DNA of 64,000 nt, taken from NCBI RefSeq assembly GCF_024300625.1, contig NZ_CP101322.1, positions 447,992-511,991 on the forward strand, read 5' to 3'. Within the stretch, counting starts at the first letter, position 1; every line of letters starts with the position of its first letter. The DNA comes from Halovivax gelatinilyticus. GTDB taxonomy: Archaea; Halobacteriota; Halobacteria; Halobacteriales; Natrialbaceae. The notes under the pieces were generated by a model. That model was not told the DNA's origin and did not search any database. It worked only from the letters and a program-made list of their open reading frames with translations. Both the position numbers and the translations under genes were made by a program. Positions 41,934-50,141 of the stretch are shown one piece after another.

Positions 41934-43427
41934 CTACAGCCAGTGGATCGCCCGCGCAATCGGTTTCGGGAGCGAGCCGACGACGGCTCCCAGTTCATCC
42001 GCCTCGATCGCCCCGGTCTTGAGCGCGGCCGCCGCGTAGACGACGAAGCCCACGGGCGGGACGACGAGCAGGGCGACGAACCCGTCGAGAAGGTATCCGA
42101 TGGCGAAGATCACCGGCGCGGCGACCGCGACCGTCGCCGTCGTCGGGCCGAGTCGCAGGTCCGCGAGCGGGTCGACGCCGATCGATCTGGCGGCACGTAC
42201 GTGGAGGACGGCCATGGAACCGTATCCCACCGTGGTCGCGGCCGCCGCCCCCCACATCCCGAACGGTGGGATGAGCACCAAATTGAGAATCAGGTTTACA
42301 CCCGCGGCGGTGCCGGTGGCGACGATGAGCACGCGAAGGTCGCCCTTCGCTTGACCGATCGAGACGAGCTGTCTGGCGATCGCGAACCCGAACGCGCCAG
42401 GCAGGAGGACGAGCAGCGGGCCGACCGAGGGGAGAAACTCGCTCCCGAAGTAGAGCCGGACGAACGGCTCGGCGAGGGCGGCGATCCCGATCGCGAGCAG
42501 CGCGGTGAGGACAACGGTGTAGCGCGTCGACCGGGCGGCGATCTCTTCGATCGCACCCTCGCGTCCGGTCGACCAGAGCTCGGAGAGCGAGTGGACGAAG
42601 ACGGTGCCGACGACGATGGGAACGAGCCAGAGGAACTCGGCGACCTGCAGGCTGGCCCGGTAGAGGCCCGTTTCCCGACTGCCGTGAAACACCTGGAGGA
42701 GGACGATGTCGACGTGGTACAGCGAGACGGTGGCGCCGACGAGGAGGATTGTCAGGCCGTTGTACGCGAGTAACTCCCGACGGGGAAAGTCGGGGGCCGG
42801 CCGTTCGACGATCGCGGAAAGCGAGACGTTCCGCGAGAGCAAGACGAAACCGGCGACGGCGACGATCGTCGAGGCGGCGGCGAAGGCGACCAGCACGCCG
42901 GTCACGCCGAATCCCGCGAGCAAGGCCAGGACCGCGAGCGCGACGAAAATCGCCTTCTGAAGGGCGTGAAGCGTCTCCGAAGCCGGTTCGCGACCGAAGG
43001 CCATCAGCGCGGCGCGGGTGACCGAGTGATACTGCGTCGCGATCACCATCCCACAGAGTATGATGAAGTAGCCGGTGAACCGGTCGCCGAGCCGAGCGGC
43101 GACGAAGCCGGTGGCGGTGACGGCCAGCACCGCCGCGACGACGACCACGACGAGAACGGTCGCCAGCCGGAGGGAGAAGCCGAAGACGTCGTCCTCCCAG
43201 TGGGGGCGGTCGCGCGCCTCGGCGAGGTACTTCCGAACGCTCGTGAATAACCCCCCGTTGGCGACGATCAGGAGCAGCCACATCGTCGACGTGACGAACG
43301 CGTAATCGCCGTAGCCGTCGCTGCCGACGAAGCGAACCAGGATCGGGACGAACGCGATCGTCAACAGTTTCACCGCGACGTTGCCGCCAAAGATCGCCAG
43401 GAAGCCGCGTCGGAGTCGCGATTTCAT
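41934..43427 (-). CDS. flippase (polysaccharide biosynthesis, MOP superfamily)
   Basis: This 497-residue protein has about 14 predicted helices. MKSRLRRGFLAIFGGNVAVK and GDYAFVTSTMWLLLIVANGG are the start and second-helix segments typical of Wzx/RfbX-like flippases. The GLYRASLQVAEFLWLVPIVV segment is conserved in the central helices. It should move a lipid-linked saccharide across the cytoplasmic membrane. A second flippase is encoded at 52657. It is transcribed in the same direction as the O-antigen ligase gene downstream, with a gap of about 170 bases, so functional coupling is likely. Confidence 0.92.
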   Translation of the reverse strand: MKSRLRRGFLAIFGGNVAVKLLTIAFVPILVRFVGSDGYGDYAFVTSTMWLLLIVANGGLFTSVRKYLAEARDRPHWEDDVFGFSLRLATVLVVVVVAAVLAVTATGFVAARLGDRFTGYFIILCGMVIATQYHSVTRAALMAFGREPASETLHALQKAIFVALAVLALLAGFGVTGVLVAFAAASTIVAVAGFVLLSRNVSLSAIVERPAPDFPRRELLAYNGLTILLVGATVSLYHVDIVLLQVFHGSRETGLYRASLQVAEFLWLVPIVVGTVFVHSLSELWSTGREGAIEEIAARSTRYTVVLTALLAIGIAALAEPFVRLYFGSEFLPSVGPLLVLLPGAFGFAIARQLVSIGQAKGDLRVLIVATGTAAGVNLILNLVLIPPFGMWGAAAATTVGYGSMAVLHVRAARSIGVDPLADLRLGPTTATVAVAAPVIFAIGYLLDGFVALLVVPPVGFVVYAAAALKTGAIEADELGAVVGSLPKPIARAIHWL

Positions 43428-43556
43428 GCGTCGGTCGAACGCGCCGGGTCGGACGGGATAGGTGGGATCATTCGAGTGCGGGTCGCACGCTCCGGGTCCG
43501 ACGCCATGGGAGCAGTCATTCGATCGGTGGGGTACCAGCTCGGTACGGCGGCGCGG

Positions 43557-44483
43557 TCAGTCACCCGCTCCGGCGCCTCTGTCTGACGATTCGGTCGTTC
43601 CGACTCTCGATTCGGTCGTTCCGTCGATCGGTTCGCCCTCCCACACGGTCGTATCCGATGTGGGAGTCAGGACTGACGCGTCGCGACGCGCCTCGACGTA
43701 GGGTTGCGTCCACCCGTCACCGCGTCGCGTCGCCACCGTCGACACCTCGAAGCCGTGTGACTCGAGCAACTCGCGAACCCGCTCGGGCCCGCCCTCGAAC
43801 CCGCGCTGGGCGGCGTCGTGGAGTTCGCAATAGATCAGCCGACAGGAGGGGTTCGCGAGCGTCTCCTCCATGCCTTCGAGGAGCTCAAACTCCGCACCCT
43901 CGACGTCGAGTTTGCAGACGCTCGGCACCGGCACAGCGTGCGATTCGACGAGGTCGTCGCCTCGGGCCGTTATCGCAGTGAACGTGGCGGCGGCTCGGTC
44001 GGACGAGTCGTCGACTCGATCCGTCGCCTGGATGCGGTAGTCGAACGCCGCCGTCCCATTTCGGTCCGACAGCGCCTCGCTTCGAACCCGGCCCGAGAGG
44101 TCGTTGCGCCGGAGGTTGCGAATCAGCGCCTCGCGCCTGACGGGGTGGGGTTCGAACGCGATCACCTCCTCGCAGCCGTGAGCCGCCGCGAGAGACGCGT
44201 ACAGCCCCTTGTCTGCACCGACGTCCCAGAAAACGTCGTCCGGTTCGAGGCGATCCAGCAGCCGCGCTACGACCGTCAGTTCGGGGTCGAGATAGGTCGG
44301 TTCGGGGATCGTCGCTCGCGATACCTCGACGGTCGTATCAGCGACCGAGAGCGTGGTCGTCCCAAGCAGTCGCTCCTTCCCGCGCGCGTATGCCCGCCTG
44401 GCGGCGTGATCGAGGGCGAACCGGTCGAGGAGGTGCTGCGTCGTCGACCGGGTGTAAAGACCGCGCGCCGCGGCGTCGAGCAT
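43557..44483 (-). CDS. FkbM family methyltransferase
   Basis: This 308-residue SAM-dependent methyltransferase has motif I DVFWDVGADKGLYASLAAAH, an acidic strand end EVIAFEPHPVRREALIRNL, and the FkbM signature VCKLDVEGAEFELLEGMEET near the C terminus. These enzymes O-methylate sugars or other hydroxyls, consistent with glycan modification. The last 35 residues are a variable tail with a repeated GTTES element encoded by a 16-base direct repeat (43587-43602, 43608-43623). The ATG at 44483 was preferred to a GTG 15 bases earlier. Confidence 0.9.
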   Translation of the reverse strand: MLDAAARGLYTRSTTQHLLDRFALDHAARRAYARGKERLLGTTTLSVADTTVEVSRATIPEPTYLDPELTVVARLLDRLEPDDVFWDVGADKGLYASLAAAHGCEEVIAFEPHPVRREALIRNLRRNDLSGRVRSEALSDRNGTAAFDYRIQATDRVDDSSDRAAATFTAITARGDDLVESHAVPVPSVCKLDVEGAEFELLEGMEETLANPSCRLIYCELHDAAQRGFEGGPERVRELLESHGFEVSTVATRRGDGWTQPYVEARRDASVLTPTSDTTVWEGEPIDGTTESRVGTTESSDRGAGAGD

Positions 44484-44665
44484 GGCGAGTTCGACCACGC
44501 GTCGGCGGATAAGGGTTCGTTCACCCGTCGATGACGGTCCGTTCGAGTCGAACGATGACCGACCGTCGTAACCAGATGTTACCGGTCGGACACGCGAGCC
44601 GATTGCTCACCCTCGGGGCCGTGCGCTCTGAATACCATTACGGTCCGGGGTGTAGGGTAGGGACC

Positions 44666-45787
44666 ATGGGAGACGCCATCGGTCGGGTTTCGCTCGTCTA
44701 CTTCGTCTCGACGCTGTCGGCCGGCGGCGCGCAGGTGGGCATGGTCAGACTGCTCGACGGGCTCGATCGGGATCGGTACGACGTCACCGTCGTCAGCGTG
44801 CTGAGCAAAGAGAACGACCTCAAAGCGGACGTCCCCGGGTGGGTTCGAGTGGTCGATCTCGAGGCCGTTAGCGCCGTCCGGAAACCGCTCGCGCTCTACC
44901 GGACCGTCGTCGAGGCTGACGTCCTCGTCTGTTCGCTCTTTCACGCCACGCTCGTCGGCCGCCTCCTGGGGGCGATCGTACGAACGCCGGTGGTAGTGAA
45001 CTGGCACCACAGCGAACGCTTTTCGAACCGGTGGCGCGAGCGGGCCTACCTGGCGACGGCTCGCCTGTCCGATCGAATCCTCGCCGACTCGCCGGCGGTC
45101 GCGGACGTCCTCGTCTCCGAGTACGGTCTCGGCCGGAAGGTTCGAACAGTCCCGATCGCGGGCGTCGACTCGTCCGCGTTCTCCCCGCGGCGTCACGAGT
45201 CGGCGGACGAGCTTCGTGTCGCGACGATCGGCTCGCTCATCCCGCCGAAAAAGCAGATTCGGGTGCTCGAAACGGCACGGGTGCTGGGGGCTCGTCGGGA
45301 TTCACCAGACGTGTCGTTCACCATCGCCGGAACGGGCGAGCTGGAGGACGAACTTCGCGAGAGGCGAGACGCGTGGGGGCTAGAATCCGTCGAGTTCGCC
45401 GGATTCGTCGACGACGTCCCCGCCTTCCTCGAGGAGCACGACGTCTATCTCCACACCTCCGACTACGAGGGGCTGTGTATCGCAGCGCTCGAAGCGATGG
45501 CCGCCGGCCTGCCGGTGGTGTCGACGCGCGTCGGCGGCCTCGCGACGTACGTCGAAGACGGCCGGTCGGGCTACCTGCTCGACGAATCCGACCCGGAGAC
45601 GATCGCCGACGCGCTCTGTCGGCTCACAGATCCCGATCGCCGACGCGAATTCGGCCGGCGGGGGCGAGAAATCGTCGAGGCGTCGTACTCCCAGGATACG
45701 CTTGTCATGTCCTTCGAGTCGGCCATCGATGAGTGTCTGGACGGGACGACGGTGGAGCGAGTCGAACCCGTTTCCCGTCACCGCTAA
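44666..45787 (+). CDS. family 4 glycosyltransferase
   Basis: This 373-residue GT-B glycosyltransferase has an N-terminal SAGGAQVGMVRLLDGL, the usual GGAE/GGAQ loop. The C-terminal donor-binding domain has VATIGSLIPPKKQIRVLETA, SFTIAGTGELEDELRE and YEGLCIAALEAMAAGLPVVS with the EX7E pair. It transfers a sugar from an NDP-sugar in the cytoplasm. The ATG at 44666 is preceded by an AATACCATTA stretch about 35 bases upstream. It is divergent from the FkbM gene. Confidence 0.92.
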   Translation: MGDAIGRVSLVYFVSTLSAGGAQVGMVRLLDGLDRDRYDVTVVSVLSKENDLKADVPGWVRVVDLEAVSAVRKPLALYRTVVEADVLVCSLFHATLVGRLLGAIVRTPVVVNWHHSERFSNRWRERAYLATARLSDRILADSPAVADVLVSEYGLGRKVRTVPIAGVDSSAFSPRRHESADELRVATIGSLIPPKKQIRVLETARVLGARRDSPDVSFTIAGTGELEDELRERRDAWGLESVEFAGFVDDVPAFLEEHDVYLHTSDYEGLCIAALEAMAAGLPVVSTRVGGLATYVEDGRSGYLLDESDPETIADALCRLTDPDRRREFGRRGREIVEASYSQDTLVMSFESAIDECLDGTTVERVEPVSRHR

Positions 45788-45982
45788 TCGCGTCGGGTCG
45801 CGAGGCCGAATCGGACACCTTCGGTCGATCGCGTCCACCCGAGAAGCGTTCGGTCGATCCGCCTCGTCGGTCAGTCGCGACCGTCGACCGTTTCGGAATC
45901 GGGCGCCGGTGGTCGATACAAGCGACCTTGGCCGTGATGATTCCTAGCAAGGCTCATACGTCGTCGCACACTCTGATCATCT

Positions 45983-46138
45983 ATGTCGACCCTAGAGCGA
46001 ATGGCGAACACGATCGCGGTCTGTGACGACTGCGGTGACGAACGCCGGGTTCGAATCTGGCCGGACGACGAACTCCGCGCGATCGGGAACGACGGGCGGT
46101 GTGACTGTGGAAGTCTGTCCTTTCATCGACGCGAGTGA
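45983..46138 (+). CDS. 51-residue zinc-ribbon-like protein
   Basis: This short frame is uninterrupted from ATG to TGA: MSTLERMANTIAVCDDCGDE, continuing through RRVRIWPDDELRAIGNDGR and ending CDCGSLSFHRRE. The CDDC pair and the CDC pair about 28 residues later form a probable one-zinc ribbon, and GC3 is strong throughout. Many haloarchaeal genomes encode such small zinc proteins with regulatory or partner roles; function here is unknown. The composition is coding-like despite the short length. It stands alone between a glycosyltransferase and a convergent kinase gene. Confidence 0.65.
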   Translation: MSTLERMANTIAVCDDCGDERRVRIWPDDELRAIGNDGRCDCGSLSFHRRE

Positions 46139-46285
46139 GGGGCCCACTCGGGCAGCCGCCAACACCCGATAGGAGGGCCGCGTACACCGGTAGCAGGGAA
46201 CCCGACTCGATCGGGCGGCTCCGTACCCGGGTTCACTCGCCAGGCCTGCTCAGACGGAAATCGGTGTAGCGCTACCAGGTCGAGT

Positions 46286-47032
46286 TCACCGAGACCCACC
46301 GTGTAGGGGCGCCATCCCGTTCAGACGTAGTTTCTCGTCTACTCGCTCGCGAACCGTCTCGTGCGTATCTCTGACGTCGTGTGCGTCCGTATCGATCGGG
46401 TGAATCTCGTATCGCTCGGCGAGGTGGCCGAACAGCCGATCGTAGCACGCGTTCTTCGCCGCGTGTTCGGTGAGCGTCGTCCGGCCGTCCGTCTCGCGTT
46501 CCCAGGCCACATCGGACGGCGAAACGAGACGGACGAGCAGATCTGGTTCGGGGGCGAGCCGACACAGCGTCGCGAGTCGCTCCACGTCGTAGCCGTAGCG
46601 CCAGGCGACGCGCACGAGGTCGTCGTAGAGGTATCGATCAGCGACCACGACGTCCGCGCCGACGTTCGTGACCAGACCGGCCCATGCCTGCCAGAGACCC
46701 CGAGCGAGAAAGAGCCCGCCGACGAGTCGCTCGCCGCCGGAGCCGGTATCACCGTCCCTGGCGAGCGTCGCCTCCCGGTCGAGAAAGCGCCCCGCGACGC
46801 GGTCTTTGAGCGCCCGGACGGGACGCGTGTTCGGGCCGATGGCGTGTTCGTAGCGGACGTCGAGGCCGCGCTCGCGGAGGTGGCGGGCGAGCAGTTTCGC
46901 CTGGGTCGTCTTGCCGGCGCCGTCGATGCCGGTGACGACGACCAGCGCGGGGAGACGGGCGCCGACTGCCGTCGAAATACGATCGCTGACGAGACGGGTG
47001 ATTCGTTCGGCGACGGGTGCGCGACGGGTCAT
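46286..47032 (-). CDS. thymidylate kinase-like P-loop kinase
   Basis: This 248-residue protein has a P-loop, VVVTGIDGAGKTTQAKLLAR (Walker A at 35-42), and a TMPK-like DR motif in VVVADRYLYDDLVRVAWRYG. It has a longer N-terminal region (about 30 residues) and an unusual insertion at about 60-100 (IGPNTRPVRALKDRVAGRFL). Housekeeping Tmk is unlikely given the position. It overlaps the upstream nucleotidyltransferase-like gene by 4 bases (ATGA), so the two are translated together. Sugar or nucleoside-sugar phosphorylation in the glycan pathway is inferred. Confidence 0.82.
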   Translation of the reverse strand: MTRRAPVAERITRLVSDRISTAVGARLPALVVVTGIDGAGKTTQAKLLARHLRERGLDVRYEHAIGPNTRPVRALKDRVAGRFLDREATLARDGDTGSGGERLVGGLFLARGLWQAWAGLVTNVGADVVVADRYLYDDLVRVAWRYGYDVERLATLCRLAPEPDLLVRLVSPSDVAWERETDGRTTLTEHAAKNACYDRLFGHLAERYEIHPIDTDAHDVRDTHETVRERVDEKLRLNGMAPLHGGSR

Positions 47033-48015
47033 TTTATCGTCGCAAGTGCCAGGTTGAGCGGGAGTTCGTACCAGCCACCCTCTGTCTCGCGGGCGTGTTC
47101 GAGCCAGGCCCGAACGAGCGACTGGGTGGAGAACGCGTGTGGGAGCGTGACGGTGTCGGGCGAGCGCTCGAGTTCTGAGACGACGTCGTAGGCGGCGTCC
47201 ACGGCGAGGTCGTACCCGGTCGCCCAGCCGTTCGCGTCGGCGAGTGCCCGACCGTCGTCGGAATCGCCGTCGGCCGTGTGCGGCCCCGGACCGTCACCCA
47301 GGTGGCGGACGATCGCGGCGCACTCGACGAGATCGATCGAGAAGTTCTCGAAGACGGCGTGGGCGGCGTGGATCGTCGCGTCCGTCACCGGGTCGGGATA
47401 GGAGACGCCATCGTCTCGGATTCGCGTTTCGAGGACCGTCTCGGCCGGGAGGTAGGTCAGGCCGTTCCAGGAAACCTCCCGGTGGAGGTGAACCGGGTGA
47501 CGAATCGGATGCTCGTACAGCCGCTTTCCCGGCTCGGACCGGGCGAGCGGGTGATCGCGGAGGGTCGTTCGCTCCCAGCCGCGACCGGCCAGCAACATGT
47601 CGACCCGCTCCCAGTAGCGCTCGGGGACGAGCACGTTCAGGTCCCACGGCCGGTAGGGGTGGTCGACGTTCGTCTTGATGACCGCGTAGGGAATCGCCCG
47701 CTCCCTGAGGAGGTCGTCGACGACCGCGAGATCGAGGTGAAATTGCTCGAGGCGGGCGCGCCGTCGCCTGAGCTCGGCGGCGAGGTATCGCCGCGTGGCT
47801 GAATCGTACGACTGAGCGGTCGTCCACGACGCGGCCGCGTCGGCCGTCTCGGCGGCCACTCGGTCGTCGGCCGTCGCGTAGAGGTGTTCGAGGACGGGAA
47901 CAGCCATTCCATTCGCGTCGGCCCGCGCGAGGATCGTCACCCAGTCCGGATCGCCCGCCGTCGCGTACCGCACCGCGAGGTCGTCCGTCGAGAGCTGGTC
48001 GGGAACGGCGCTCAT
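47029..48015 (-). CDS. nucleotidyltransferase-like protein (PF14907-type), altered DxD
   Basis: This 328-residue protein resembles the uncharacterised nucleotidyltransferase family found in polysaccharide loci. The core is DDLLRERAIPYAVIKTNVDH followed by PYRPWDLNVLVPERYWERVD. In the family this is LKG then DIDLLV, so the catalytic DxD here is DLN, with the second aspartate replaced. RHPVHLHREVSWNG and a helical C-terminal half complete the fold. The function of the family is not established; serine or sugar nucleotidylation has been proposed. Coupled by a 4-base overlap to the TMPK-like kinase. Confidence 0.72.
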   Translation of the reverse strand: MSAVPDQLSTDDLAVRYATAGDPDWVTILARADANGMAVPVLEHLYATADDRVAAETADAAASWTTAQSYDSATRRYLAAELRRRRARLEQFHLDLAVVDDLLRERAIPYAVIKTNVDHPYRPWDLNVLVPERYWERVDMLLAGRGWERTTLRDHPLARSEPGKRLYEHPIRHPVHLHREVSWNGLTYLPAETVLETRIRDDGVSYPDPVTDATIHAAHAVFENFSIDLVECAAIVRHLGDGPGPHTADGDSDDGRALADANGWATGYDLAVDAAYDVVSELERSPDTVTLPHAFSTQSLVRAWLEHARETEGGWYELPLNLALATIK

Positions 48016-48341
48016 TTCGAGATCGCTACTCTCGGTGCGGACATAGTGGTACGTGGACGTTCGGCGGGTAATGACGGTCTACTCGGTACAGAACGTCCTG
48101 TTCGAACGATCGAGTGACGACCATCCCGTCGTCGCGGTTCGGCGAACCGCACCGCTAACCCGCAGGCTCACGTCCGACGGAGTTGCTCACGAGTACGCAC
48201 GTAGTAAACCGGATCGTTCGCGTACTATCACGTTCGACCGAGTCTCTCGTCTGTACCTCGGCTGCGCATCATCCGTACGGACCGGTTTCCGGTTCTCGCT
48301 CCGCTCAGATTCATTGTCGTCGCCCGCATAGGGAAGTCGGG
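48016..48341. other. intergenic region between divergent genes, no gene seen
   Basis: 326 bases separate the nucleotidyltransferase-like gene from the GT39-like gene. Frames through it have no coding-like third positions. It presumably carries the two divergent promoters, but no clear TATA element or palindrome stands out. Confidence 0.5.
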
Positions 48342-50087
48342 ATGGATCGACTGGGCGGTGGACGGATTCTCGCGGCAACCGGGTTTCCGTCCCGCGTCAG
48401 CGGCCCCGACGTCCGCCGTACCGTGGAACGATACTGGCCGCTCACAGCCCTCGTTCTACTCTCGACCGTCGGGTTCTGGTTGCGGATCAGGAATCTCGGC
48501 AGCCATCCGTTCTGGGTAGACGAGATATACCACGTCTGGGCGGCCGACCGCTTCGTCGACGGCGAGGGATTTACGCTCCCGAACGGGACGCCCTACGATC
48601 GGGCGTGGCTACCGACGACGCTCCCCATCGCCGCATCGTTCACGTTGTTCGGTTCGAGCGAGTTCGCCGCCAGGTTGCCCTCCGCCGTCGTCGGCACGGC
48701 GACGATCGCCGCCGCGTACGCCCTCGGACGCGAGTTCGCGAATCGAGAGGTCGGGATCCTGCTTTCGGTATTCGTGGCGTTCGATCCGATGTCGATCGCG
48801 TGGTCGCGCGAGGCGCGTATGTACGCACACCTCCAACTGGTCTACGTCGTCACCCTGCTCCTCCTCGCCCGGTGGTACCGCGGCGACTTCGGATTCCGGG
48901 CGAGTTACCTCGTTCCCCTCGGCCTGATCGCGACAGTCGGCTACCTGACACACACGATATACCTCTCGGTCGGGCTCGTGTTCGTCGCGTTCGTCGCGGT
49001 CATCCTGGCCGGGCGGGCGTGGAGCACGCTCTTCGATGGATTCACCGATTCCGCCGGTGACCCGCCAGAGAGCGACGGCCGGCCCGTATCCTCGACACTC
49101 GGATCGATGGACACTCTCGAGGGCACCGTGTGGTCTCGCCGGACGACGCGGCTGGTCGTCGTCCTCTCGATCGCGTGCGTCGCTGGAATCGCCCTCCTCG
49201 TCGGACGAGGTCTTCCGCCGGAGCTGTTCGCCGAACCGACGGGTGGCTGGGCCGAGCGAGGGACGGGCTACTACCTCGACTTTCTGTTCGGGCGCTACGG
49301 TCGCTTCGTCTGGCTTCTGGTCCCGGGAACGCTCTACCTCCTGCTCGACGGCGGTCGATCCCACCTGCTCGTGCTCGCGTTCGCGATCCCGTTCGCCGTC
49401 GCCAGCTTGGTCGAACTCAGGGCCGCGCGGTACGTGGTTCACCTGCTACCGCTCTTCGGCCTCGTCGGCCTGTTCGGCCTCGTGTTTTGCTACGAGGCGA
49501 TCGCTCGGGGACTCGATCGGCTCTCGCGTCGCACCGACGGTGGCCTCCGCGTCGAACCCCGCGTCGTCGCCGCCGGCCTCGTCCTCGTCGTCGCGATTCC
49601 GCTGCTGATCGTCGGCGTCTCGCCGGCGACGGGGATCGCGATCACGGAGGCGGACGCGGAGTCGACCACCGTCTCGCGTTCAGACCACCAGGCCGCGGCC
49701 GCGTGGCTCGACGAACACGGAACGGACGAGGACGCACTCGTCTCCATGCGACCGGAGGTGACCGAGTGGTACGTCGGCGAGGTCGAATACTTCCTCCGAA
49801 CGGACGGGATCGCCGAGGCGGAGCGACGAAACGGTGACCTGGTACACACCCGGTCGGACGCGATTTACCTGACCGATCGGGCGGATGTCGAGGCCCTGTT
49901 CGACCGCCACGAGCGCGGCTGGATCGTCGCGAGCGCGCGGTTTCACGGCGGCTACCTCGACCCCGACGTCCGGGCGTACATCCAGTCGAACACCGTTCGA
50001 TACGCGGACGAGGAGTGGACCAACCTGGAACTCTACTACTGGGGACCGGATCCCCCGGATGTAGACGAACGGCGGGACGACGGTTGA
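48342..50087 (+). CDS. GT39-like membrane glycosyltransferase
   Basis: This 581-residue protein has about 10-12 helices. After the first helix the outer loop carries FWVDEIYHVWAADRFVDGEG, where the acidic DE pair is the catalytic element of GT39/ArnT-like lipid-sugar transferases. The next loop contains SREARMYAHLQLVYVVTLL, the REARMY motif typical of GT39 proteins. The soluble C-terminal domain (about 450-581) faces outside. It uses a polyprenyl-phosphate sugar as donor. Convergent with a second protein of the same architecture (50142-52286). Confidence 0.88.
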   Translation: MDRLGGGRILAATGFPSRVSGPDVRRTVERYWPLTALVLLSTVGFWLRIRNLGSHPFWVDEIYHVWAADRFVDGEGFTLPNGTPYDRAWLPTTLPIAASFTLFGSSEFAARLPSAVVGTATIAAAYALGREFANREVGILLSVFVAFDPMSIAWSREARMYAHLQLVYVVTLLLLARWYRGDFGFRASYLVPLGLIATVGYLTHTIYLSVGLVFVAFVAVILAGRAWSTLFDGFTDSAGDPPESDGRPVSSTLGSMDTLEGTVWSRRTTRLVVVLSIACVAGIALLVGRGLPPELFAEPTGGWAERGTGYYLDFLFGRYGRFVWLLVPGTLYLLLDGGRSHLLVLAFAIPFAVASLVELRAARYVVHLLPLFGLVGLFGLVFCYEAIARGLDRLSRRTDGGLRVEPRVVAAGLVLVVAIPLLIVGVSPATGIAITEADAESTTVSRSDHQAAAAWLDEHGTDEDALVSMRPEVTEWYVGEVEYFLRTDGIAEAERRNGDLVHTRSDAIYLTDRADVEALFDRHERGWIVASARFHGGYLDPDVRAYIQSNTVRYADEEWTNLELYYWGPDPPDVDERRDDG

Positions 50088-50141
50088 TCGCTGACCAGTC
50101 GTCTCTACCGCACGAACGGCCGGGTGAGGTTCCCCAGTCGC

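Noticed and set aside
43587..43623. 16-base direct repeat in the FkbM gene at 43557
   Set aside because: It encodes a simple GTTES repeat in a variable tail; most likely low-complexity expansion and not a mobile or regulatory element.
44845..45800. Long reading frames on the opposite strand of GT4 and many other genes
   Set aside because: They are mirror frames caused by high GC3. They are arginine-, proline- or serine-rich without domains, and lie opposite genes with clear motifs.
46030..46060. GGTTCGAAT stretch resembling a tRNA T-loop
   Set aside because: It is inside the small zinc-protein frame and no tRNA arms or acceptor stem pair around it. No tRNA was found elsewhere.
48053..48331. 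92-codon plus-strand frame ahead of the GT39-like gene
   Set aside because: Arg/Ser-rich with poor third-position GC and no start signal.
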